64,000 nucleotides of DNA from Brevibacterium linens ATCC 9172 (lineage in GTDB: Bacteria; Actinomycetota; Actinomycetes; Actinomycetales; Brevibacteriaceae). Position 1 is the first letter of the stretch; every line of letters starts with the position of its first letter. The translations under genes were made by a program, and so were the position numbers. Below the pieces are notes generated by a model. The model made no database searches. It was not told where the DNA came from and saw nothing but the letters and a program-made list of their open reading frames with translations. The stretch lies in the NCBI RefSeq assembly GCF_900169165.1, contig NZ_FXYY01000002.1, positions 186,001 through 250,000 on the forward strand, written 5' to 3'. This document shows, in pieces, positions 53,656-60,568 of this stretch.

Positions 53656-55590
53656 GTGCCCCGGCCCCATCGTTCGTTCTCCCGTCGTGTGCTGATCTCT
53701 CAGCTCGCGCTCGTCATCGTGATCCTTACCCTGATCACCGGCGTGTTCGCGTGGATGGGAGCGCGCACCGTCACCGAGGTGACCGAGACGAAGGCGCTGT
53801 CCACTGCCCGCACGCTGGCGATCGATCCGGACGTCCGTGCCGCTGCCACGCAGGCTTCGGCCGAACACGCCGCTGAGCCCGATGAGCAGCTCGTGACCTC
53901 GATGCTGAAGATCACCGATGATCTGCGCGACCGGTCGGGCATCAGCTTCGCCGTCATCACCGACGACCGCGGCATCCGACTCACCCACCCCGACCGGTCG
54001 AAGATCGGGCACAAGGTCTCGACATCGCCGGATGAGGCGCTGGCCGGTCGCGAGAACGTCTCCCACGAATCCGGAACTCTGGGCGAGACGGTGCGGGCGA
54101 AGGTCCCGATCTATTCGACCGAGGACGGAGAAACTGTCGTCGGTGAGGTCTCGGTGGGCATCTTCGCCTCCGTGCTCGATGCCGATGTCCGCCGCGAACT
54201 CATCCTGCTCGGCACTGTGGCCGTGTTCGCCCTGGCGCTCGGCGGAGTCGTGTCGGTCATGCTCGGGCGCCGGCTGCGCAGGGAGACGCTCGGCGTCGGA
54301 CCCGAAGAGCTCGCCGAGATGGCCCGTGATCAAGGGGCCGTGCTCCACGGCCTCGACGACGGAGTGCTCGGGTTCGACACGAACGGGAAACTCACCCTGA
54401 GCAATTCGAATGCGAAGGAGCTGCTCGGGGCCGCCTCGGTGAAGCACGTCGACCATGCGAACGGCACGGTGGACGCGAACGGGGCAGCCGCCTCGGCGGG
54501 GGATTCCGACCGCGAACTGGCCGCCGTCTCCGACGAGGAACTCGTCAATGTCCCCGACGAGGTCACCGCGCTCATGGCCGATGCGCCCGCGGACGGGGCG
54601 CTACGGCGGAGGATCACGATCAACGACCGGATCCTGTTGGCCACGGCCGTGCGGGTGCAGCGCGATGGGGTCTCCGTCGGCGGGGTCGTGACCGTCCGAG
54701 ACGAGACGCAGATGCTGACGATGGCCCGCCAGCTCGAATCCGTCACCGCGATGGCCAGGGCATTGCGCACTCAACGTCACGAGTTCGCCAACCGGCTGCA
54801 CACTGTGCTCGGCCTCGTCGACACGGGCGCGACGGACGAAGCCCACACCTATCTGTCCTCCCTTTTGGGCACCGGACCGATCACGACCCCCGTCGAGGAC
54901 ATCGACCTCATCTCCGACCCGTACCTGCGGGCCGTCCTCGAAGCGAAGGGGACGACCGCCGCTGAAGCGGGAGTGACCCTGGCCGTGACACCGGACTCCC
55001 TTGCCGTGGGCGCGGTCCGCGACCCGGAAGCGGTCACGCTCATCCTCGGCAACCTCATCGACAACGCCGTGCGCGCGGCCGTGGCGGGGCAACGGTACGC
55101 CGGGGACGGGGGCCGGGTCGAAGTGGAAGTGCTCAGCTCCGGGACGGAACTGCACGCGGTCGTCACGGACACCGGCGACGGGATCGACGACGAGGTGGCG
55201 GGACGGATCTTCGACGAGGGATTCACAACCTCGACGGCCGCCTCGGCGCCGGATTTCGGGATCGGACTGACCACGGGCACCGGCACCGGGGACGGTCACG
55301 GACTCGGCATCGGCCTCGCGCTCTGCCGCCGGGTCGCGCAGAAGGGCGGGGGAGAGGTGTGGCTCATCGACGGACACGATCCGGACCTCGGCGGGGCGAG
55401 CTTCGGCGTACGCCTGCCCGATGCGCTCGACGATCCTGACGGCGCGGGTGACGCCGGCGACGACGGCGATGCGGTCGCTGACGGTGCGGGCGACGTGACA
55501 GCGGCAGGCTGCGCGGGCGGCGCGGGCGCTGACGGCGCGGGCGATGTGACGGTCGCCGACGACGATTTCCCAACTGGTGAGGAGAGATGA
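53656..55590 (+). CDS. CitA/DcuS-type sensor histidine kinase
   Basis: A 644-residue kinase. One membrane helix (about 15–37) precedes an extracytoplasmic sensor domain with LTHPDRSKIGHKV…ALAGR, the di/tricarboxylate-sensor (CitA/DcuS) signature; a second helix follows (about 188–212), then a PAS-like domain, an H-box HEFANRLH (phospho-His375), NLIDNAVRA (N-box), DTGDGID and GHGLGIGLALCRR (G-boxes). The PAS region carries a Gly/Ala/Asp insertion with two iterated words (54427, 54485), and the last 45 residues are a Gly/Asp/Ala low-complexity tail. It should sense citrate or a related acid and activate the partner regulator (55587). Confidence 0.9.
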   Translation: MPRPHRSFSRRVLISQLALVIVILTLITGVFAWMGARTVTEVTETKALSTARTLAIDPDVRAAATQASAEHAAEPDEQLVTSMLKITDDLRDRSGISFAVITDDRGIRLTHPDRSKIGHKVSTSPDEALAGRENVSHESGTLGETVRAKVPIYSTEDGETVVGEVSVGIFASVLDADVRRELILLGTVAVFALALGGVVSVMLGRRLRRETLGVGPEELAEMARDQGAVLHGLDDGVLGFDTNGKLTLSNSNAKELLGAASVKHVDHANGTVDANGAAASAGDSDRELAAVSDEELVNVPDEVTALMADAPADGALRRRITINDRILLATAVRVQRDGVSVGGVVTVRDETQMLTMARQLESVTAMARALRTQRHEFANRLHTVLGLVDTGATDEAHTYLSSLLGTGPITTPVEDIDLISDPYLRAVLEAKGTTAAEAGVTLAVTPDSLAVGAVRDPEAVTLILGNLIDNAVRAAVAGQRYAGDGGRVEVEVLSSGTELHAVVTDTGDGIDDEVAGRIFDEGFTTSTAASAPDFGIGLTTGTGTGDGHGLGIGLALCRRVAQKGGGEVWLIDGHDPDLGGASFGVRLPDALDDPDGAGDAGDDGDAVADGAGDVTAAGCAGGAGADGAGDVTVADDDFPTGEER

Positions 55591-56246
55591 TGGTCAACGT
55601 TCTCGTGCTCGATGACGACTTCTTCGTCGGGCAGATCCATGCCCGCTATGTCGACGAGGTGCCCGGCTTCACGGCGCTCGAACCCGTCCGCGACCTGAAG
55701 ACAGCGCGCGAGATCATCGCCGAGCACGACGTCGACCTGCTTCTCGTCGACTATGTGCTGCCCGAGGGCACCGGTGTCGACCTCATCCGCGAGACCGATA
55801 TCGATGCGATCATGCTCTCGGCGGTCACGGATCCGCAGGTGGTCCGCTCGTCGCTGCGGGCCGGCGCGATGACGTACATCGTCAAGCCCTTCGCAGCCGA
55901 GGTGCTGCAGAACTTCCTGCGCCGCTACGCGAGGTTCCTCCGCTATTGGGAGCGGGAGAAGGTCGGTCAGGCCGACCTCGAGCGGCAGCTGCGCAACCTC
56001 CACGATGCCGCGGCCGTCGGCGGAACCGGGGCGAGCCCGGCGGGATCGTCGACGACGACGCGGATCCTCGCCGCACTCGAGGAGGCGAGCGGTCCGATGA
56101 CGGCACTCGAGGTCGCCGAGGCGGTCGGTGCCTCCCGTGCCACCGCGCAGCGGCATCTGGCGAAGCTCGCCGAAGCGCGCACGATCACGGTGTCCCTGCA
56201 GTACGGGTCGACAGGCCGGCCCGAGCACCTCTACGCGACCCGCTGA
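55587..56246 (+). CDS. CitB/DcuR-type response regulator
   Basis: A 219-residue regulator with an N-terminal receiver domain (acidic pocket LDDD at 8–11, phospho-Asp55 in LLLVDYVLP, Lys in IVKPF) and a C-terminal winged-helix domain (TALEVAEAVGASRATAQRHLAKL). The start overlaps the kinase stop in ATGA. Family partners control citrate or C4-dicarboxylate transport; the divergent CitMHS gene is the obvious target. Confidence 0.92.
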   Translation: MMVNVLVLDDDFFVGQIHARYVDEVPGFTALEPVRDLKTAREIIAEHDVDLLLVDYVLPEGTGVDLIRETDIDAIMLSAVTDPQVVRSSLRAGAMTYIVKPFAAEVLQNFLRRYARFLRYWEREKVGQADLERQLRNLHDAAAVGGTGASPAGSSTTTRILAALEEASGPMTALEVAEAVGASRATAQRHLAKLAEARTITVSLQYGSTGRPEHLYATR

Positions 56247-56264
56247 GGTGGGGCACATCTCGCT

Positions 56265-56330
56265 GACAACTTGGTGAACCTGCAACAGCCTGGTGCAGGG
56301 ACCGAGCTGATGCACGTTCACCAAGCTGTC
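56265..56330. terminator. bidirectional hairpin between the response regulator and MFS genes
   Basis: GACAACTTGGTGAAC (56265–56279) pairs with GTTCACCAAGCTGTC (56316–56330) with one mismatch, and the inner CTGCA/TGCA extends the stem. It fills most of the 106-bp gap between the two convergent genes. Confidence 0.75.
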
Positions 56331-56352
56331 GATTCGCAACGCTCCTTCGCCA

Positions 56353-57690
56353 TCACTCTCGATCGGCGGTTGCGCTGCTGCCGAGCAGATCGAGTTCGCG
56401 GGGGAGTGCGCGCATCCGCACGAGCGGGGAGGCGAGTACCGGCAGTGAGCCGAGCAGCGCACAGGCCGCCAAAATCCACATCGTCGTCGTCACCCCGAGC
56501 CAGTCGCCGAGGATGCCGGCGAGGAAAGCGCCGAGCGGCATCGGCCCCCATACGAGGAAGCGGATCGAGGCATTCATGCGGCCCAGCAGCGGCTTCGGGC
56601 ACAGGCGCTGGCGGAAGCTCACCTGCGCAATGTTGTAGACGACGACCGCCCAGGTCGCAAGGAACCAGCTGATCAGCAGGGTCGGCAGTGCCGGCAGGAC
56701 GGTGGCGAGCGGGACACCGAGGAAGCAGAGGCCGCCGGTCAGCGCGGACAGGGCGATGCTCGTTCCTTCGCCGAGGATCTTCTGCGCCCATGCGGCAGAG
56801 AGCGCACCGAGGATGCCGCCGGCCGAGGCGACGGACATGATGATGCCGAGCTCGACCTGGTGCAGTCCCAGCGTGGTGAGGGCGTACAGCACGAAGAGAG
56901 CGAAGATGCCCGACGACGCGAAGTTCGTCAGACCTGTGCAGGCAGTGATCCGGCGCAGCAGCGGGTGGCCGATGACGAAACCGAGTCCCTCGCGGATCTC
57001 GGCGACGAAGCCGGCCCGCACCTCGGCCGGCCGTGGGGTTTCGCGGTGTCGGATGAGCCCGACGAGGATGCTGGAGAGTCCCATGCAGATGCTCGTCAGT
57101 CCCACGGTGAGCGGGGCGCCGATCGCGGTGACCAGTCCGGAGGCAAGCGTAGGGCCGGCGACTCCGGCAGTCTGCTGGCTGGCTTGGAGCTTGCCGTTGC
57201 CGTCGGAGATCGCATCGCTGTCGACGAGCTCGGGCAGATAGGACTGATTGGCGATGTCGAAGAAGACACTGACGATTCCGACTCCGGCCGCGACGAAGTA
57301 GAGCTGGACCATGCTCAGGGCGCCGACCATCCAGGTCAGCGGGATGGTCAGGAGGATGGCGGCGCGGATGATGTCGCCGGAGACGATGACAAGTCTCTTC
57401 GGCAGACGGTCGACCCAGGCCCCGGCGGGCAAGCTGATGAGCAGGAAAGCCGCGGATTCCAGGGTTGCGAGCACTCCCATTTCGAAGGCGTCGGCGTGGA
57501 GGAGCTGCACGGCGATGAGAGGGAGGGCGAAGAGGACGAGCTCGGATCCGAACACGGAGACCGTGTCGCCTGCCCATAACTTCATGAAGTCACGGTGTCT
57601 CCACAGTGAGACGTGTTTCGGCCGTAGTGGTGAAGCGGGACCGTGTTGCTGTTGTGGTTCGCTCGATGGCGGTTGGTCGGATGTGGCCAT
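56353..57690 (-). CDS. MFS transporter (drug-efflux type)
   Basis: A 445-residue membrane protein with about 12 helices of the major facilitator superfamily (MFS_3/enterobactin-exporter-like). The N-terminal HRDFMKLWAGDTVSVFGSEL and the loop GAWVDRLPKRLVIVSGDIIRA are typical. Members export drugs or siderophores; the substrate is not predictable. It is divergent from an ArsR-type regulator, and three ATTGA…TCAAT sites lie between them, so regulation by that ArsR protein is likely. Confidence 0.88.
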   Translation of the reverse strand: MATSDQPPSSEPQQQHGPASPLRPKHVSLWRHRDFMKLWAGDTVSVFGSELVLFALPLIAVQLLHADAFEMGVLATLESAAFLLISLPAGAWVDRLPKRLVIVSGDIIRAAILLTIPLTWMVGALSMVQLYFVAAGVGIVSVFFDIANQSYLPELVDSDAISDGNGKLQASQQTAGVAGPTLASGLVTAIGAPLTVGLTSICMGLSSILVGLIRHRETPRPAEVRAGFVAEIREGLGFVIGHPLLRRITACTGLTNFASSGIFALFVLYALTTLGLHQVELGIIMSVASAGGILGALSAAWAQKILGEGTSIALSALTGGLCFLGVPLATVLPALPTLLISWFLATWAVVVYNIAQVSFRQRLCPKPLLGRMNASIRFLVWGPMPLGAFLAGILGDWLGVTTTMWILAACALLGSLPVLASPLVRMRALPRELDLLGSSATADRE

Positions 57691-57737
57691 GGCTCTTCCT
57701 CGAGACGGCGGGCGGAGGATCAGTGATTGAGCGTCAG

Positions 57738-57823
57738 TGATTGAGGGTTGTCAATCAGTAATGCTCCACGAGCGATTGAGGGAAGTCAATCACTCGACGG
57801 GATTGATTGACTTCTCCCGATCA
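57738..57823. promoter_or_regulatory. three operator-like inverted repeats between the MFS and ArsR genes
   Basis: O1 is TGATTGA-GGGTTG-TCAATCA (57738–57757, perfect arms). O2 is GATTGA-GGGAAG-TCAATC (57774–57791, perfect). O3 is TGATTGACTTCTCCCGATCA (57804–57823), a degenerate copy in the opposite orientation ending 18 bases before the ArsR start. Spacing between O1 and O2 centres is 35 bases. Multiple sites in a divergent promoter are the pattern expected for autoregulation plus control of the exporter. Confidence 0.8.
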
Positions 57824-57840
57824 CTCGCTAGCGTTGAGGC

Positions 57841-58380
57841 ATGAGCGATGACACACCCGCCGCGGCCTCCCTCGCCCGAGCAGTCGAGCGCCGGGACGCC
57901 ACCGAGGCCGAGGCCAAAACGCTGGCCTCGAGTATTCGCATCCGAATCCTGCGGCTGTGCCTGGACGAAGCCCTGAGCAATCGTGAGATCGCCGAGGCGA
58001 CCGGCCTCAATCCCGCGACCTCGCTCCACCACGTGCGGATGCTCGCCGACACCGGCTTCCTCGAGGCTCAGGAGGCGCGGAGGGGCAGGCGCGGGTCCCG
58101 AGAGATCCCGTACCTCGCCACGGGCAAGAGCTGGTTCCTCAACACCGGTGACATGACGACCGAGATGCTCGAGGCCTTCACCGCCGAGTTCACCGCCGCA
58201 CCCTATGAGGAGCGGACGATGGGGCGGATGGCCGCGATGCTCACGGCGGATGAGGTCGAGGAATTCCGGTCGCGGATCGATGAGCTGTTCGAAGAGTTCC
58301 GCAGTCGGCGCAAGAAGGACGGCGCCACTCAGTGGGGTCTGTTCATCGCCATGCATCCGAGCGATTCGCATGCCCGCTAA
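57841..58380 (+). CDS. ArsR-type winged-helix regulator
   Basis: A 179-residue regulator. The winged helix is at about 25–95 (LASSIRIRILRLCLDEALSNREIAEATGLNPATSLHHVRML, then a basic wing ARRGRRGSREI). The C-terminal half is an alpha-helical effector domain without the cysteine metal sites of classical ArsR proteins, so an organic ligand is likely. Its stop overlaps the methyltransferase start, and three inverted repeats lie upstream. Confidence 0.88.
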   Translation: MSDDTPAAASLARAVERRDATEAEAKTLASSIRIRILRLCLDEALSNREIAEATGLNPATSLHHVRMLADTGFLEAQEARRGRRGSREIPYLATGKSWFLNTGDMTTEMLEAFTAEFTAAPYEERTMGRMAAMLTADEVEEFRSRIDELFEEFRSRRKKDGATQWGLFIAMHPSDSHAR

Positions 58381-59173
58381 CGGCGCTCGGAATCCCGCTG
58401 ATGACGCCGGGGACAGCTATGTCGACGCGCGCTGTGCGGCCGTCTATGACATCTTCGAAGGGCCAGAACGGGACGACCTCGACGTCTACGCGGCGATGGT
58501 CGAGGAGTTCGGGGCCGCCTCGGTGGTGGATGTGGGATGCGGAACGGGTACGTTCGCCACGATGCTCGCCGGTCGGGGAGTGGAGGTCGTGGGCGTCGAT
58601 CCCTCGGCGTTGGCGTTGGACGTGGCGCAGTCGAAACCCCATGCCGGCAAGGTGACGTGGGTCTACGGGATCGCAGCGGACCTGCCTCCGCTGCAGGCCG
58701 GCATGGCTTTCATGACAGCCAACGTGGCGCAGGCGATTCTCGGAGATGAAGCCTGGGCGGAGACGTTGACGGCGATCCGCCGGAGACTGTCGCCGGGCGG
58801 ACTCCTCGTCTTCGAATCACGCGACCCCGAGAGGCAGGCGTGGCTGGAATGGACGAAAGAGTACACCTATTCGACGGCCGAGGTCGGCGGTGTGGGTACG
58901 GTCAAGTCGTGGGTGGAATTCGACGCCGCGCACGGCGCGTTCGTCGATTTCGTTGGAATGTTGGTCTTCGAACGTGACGGCCGTCGCGTCGAACAGAGGA
59001 GCCGCCTGCAGTTTCGTGACCGTGCTGAGCTGACGAAGTCACTGGAGGACGCCGGATTCGTCGTCGATGAGATCCGTGACGCCCCGGACAGACCGGGCCG
59101 CGAGTTCGTCTTCATCGCTCGCAAGAGCCAGCTTACCTATCAGCGGAATGTCGACGCGGACCAGCCGTGCTGA
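58370..59173 (+). CDS. class I SAM-dependent methyltransferase
   Basis: A 267-residue protein with the Rossmann-like SAM-binding motif I VVDVGCGTGTFA, motif II VVGVDPSALALDVA, and the post-motif LSPGGLLVFESRDP. The substrate is unknown. The ATG at 58370 lies inside the ArsR 3' end (11-base overlap), so the two are coupled. The 15-mer repeat GGGGCCGCCTCGGTG at 58511 encodes the start of the first beta strand (GAASV before VDVG). Together with the efflux pump and the ArsR protein it could modify and export a small toxic compound (inference). Confidence 0.85.
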   Translation: MPANGARNPADDAGDSYVDARCAAVYDIFEGPERDDLDVYAAMVEEFGAASVVDVGCGTGTFATMLAGRGVEVVGVDPSALALDVAQSKPHAGKVTWVYGIAADLPPLQAGMAFMTANVAQAILGDEAWAETLTAIRRRLSPGGLLVFESRDPERQAWLEWTKEYTYSTAEVGGVGTVKSWVEFDAAHGAFVDFVGMLVFERDGRRVEQRSRLQFRDRAELTKSLEDAGFVVDEIRDAPDRPGREFVFIARKSQLTYQRNVDADQPC

Positions 59174-59194
59174 TTCTGCCGCGCTGGGCAGGTT

Positions 59195-59251
59195 AAGTGT
59201 GCGCAGATTGCCAAAATCCGGCGGTGGAAAACGTGCAATCTGAGCCCACTT
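59195..59251. terminator. imperfect bidirectional hairpin
   Basis: AAGTG…CAGATTGC (59195–59211) is complementary to GCAATCTG…CACTT (59235–59251) with an internal mismatch region. It lies between the convergent methyltransferase and lipoprotein genes. Confidence 0.55.
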
Positions 59252-59276
59252 ATCTCGCTCAACGCCGTGCTCAGTT

Positions 59277-60074
59277 CTAGTTCGCCGCCATTTCTGCCTT
59301 CTTGAGCGCCGTCGGGAGAAGATCTTCGGTCAGGTAGTCGCTGACACCGTTCATGGCTTCCTCGTCGATGGCGGGGCTGGTTTCGCCTTCGAACGCCATC
59401 TGATGAACTGTCAGCAACTCACCGGCCCAGGAGACGTAGCACTCTGACATCGCGATCTTCCCTTGGCCCAAGAAAGTTCCGTTGTAGGCCGCAGTGCAGA
59501 AGCCTTCGCCCTTGTTGCCTTTGGGTTCGAAGACGTCGACCGACTCGGCAGGCTCAGCGTTGATCGACTCCTGGCAGTCGTTGACAGTCTTGCGGAGTTC
59601 TTTGAGCAGCGGTTTCGAGCCATTCTCAAGTCTGGACAATGAGGTCATGATGTATGAACCGCCATTGTCGCCGGACTGATCAAAGGTTCGGGCGGCAGAG
59701 ACTCCGTCCAATTCTGATGAGTGAGCTGCCATGGCGCCGACGATGCATTCTGACTGTGAGGAAGCGGCATCGGCAGAGCTGTCGTCGGAGTCAAACGGAT
59801 TGACTGACTGCTCTTCCTTCTCTCCGAACTTGACGTCGTCACCGACAGTGAAGCCACTGGGCAGGTCCTCCAGTGAGAGGATTCTGTCGCTGTATTCGTC
59901 GCCGCTCAGAGCCGCGCGTTCGTCGGCTTCCTGAGATTCGACAGCTGCTGGATCAGGGGAGGCCTCATCCTGTTTCTGGCCTTGCCCAGCCTGATCACCG
60001 GATCCGCCAGAGCAGGCAGACAGCGTGAATGCGCAGGCCACAGCCATGATTCCGATCGTGAAGCGTTTCAACAA
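59277..60074 (-). CDS. putative lipoprotein, function unknown
   Basis: A 265-residue exported protein. The signal peptide MLKRFTIGIMAVACAFTLSAC ends in a lipobox LSAC with the modified Cys at residue 21, followed by a Gly/Ser/Gln-rich linker. The rest is acidic, with three further cysteines (in ECIVG, DCQES and ECYVS regions) that may pair. I do not recognise the domain; the arrangement resembles actinobacterial surface-sensor lipoproteins. Base composition is visibly less G+C-rich than that of neighbours, which hints at transfer or relaxed selection. The gene is monocistronic. Confidence 0.78.
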   Translation of the reverse strand: MLKRFTIGIMAVACAFTLSACSGGSGDQAGQGQKQDEASPDPAAVESQEADERAALSGDEYSDRILSLEDLPSGFTVGDDVKFGEKEEQSVNPFDSDDSSADAASSQSECIVGAMAAHSSELDGVSAARTFDQSGDNGGSYIMTSLSRLENGSKPLLKELRKTVNDCQESINAEPAESVDVFEPKGNKGEGFCTAAYNGTFLGQGKIAMSECYVSWAGELLTVHQMAFEGETSPAIDEEAMNGVSDYLTEDLLPTALKKAEMAAN

Positions 60075-60256
60075 ATTGCCCTTTCGTGAGCGGCGTTTCA
60101 GCAGGAGCCTACAATATCCGTTGTCTTTTTGATCGTTTCAGTCCAGTTTGTGGCGGACTCGCCCTTCCTCCCTTCTGGAGCGCTAGACGCAGACGGTCGA
60201 TTCCAGCCCGCGGAGAGATTCAGCCGTGACGCAAAACGGATCGCGGCAGAGCATCG

Positions 60257-60332
60257 TCGCCGAGAAACGGGTGAAGCGTCGAGAAACGCATGTGCACACC
60301 CGTTTTTCGACACGCAGCCCGTTTTTCGGCGA
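60257..60332. repeat. nested inverted repeat with four GAGAAACG-type units
   Basis: Outer arms TCGCCGAGAAACGGG (60257–60271) and CCCGTTTTTCGGCGA (60318–60332) pair with one mismatch. Inner arms CGTCGAGAAACG (60277–60288) and CGTTTTTCGACACG (60301–60314) repeat the same word. The element is in the 494-bp gene-free stretch (60075–60568) between the lipoprotein gene and ftsK. I see no gene in that stretch; apart from this element and the tandem repeat at 60412 it holds nothing recognisable. Confidence 0.75.
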
Positions 60333-60411
60333 GATAGGCATTCACTCCGCATGGTGTCGAATGCAGCACTTCCAGCCTGCAGGCCGGCACTCCGCTGCCT
60401 TGCGCAACCTT

Positions 60412-60453
60412 CTCGCCAACACCCCAGGTGACCTCGCCAACACCCCAGGTGAC
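60412..60453. repeat. perfect 21-bp tandem duplication upstream of ftsK
   Basis: CTCGCCAACACCCCAGGTGAC is present twice in direct succession, at 60412–60432 and 60433–60453, about 115 bases before the ftsK start, where it could influence promoter spacing. Confidence 0.85.
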
Positions 60454-60568
60454 GTCGAAATCTGTCGGACTCGCCTCGGCTGCCGAAGCCCCTGCCGACC
60501 GCCGCGCCACACGCCGAAACCTGCGGATTTGCTGGGCAGGAGCCAGGTATCGTCCTAAGATGAGAGAC

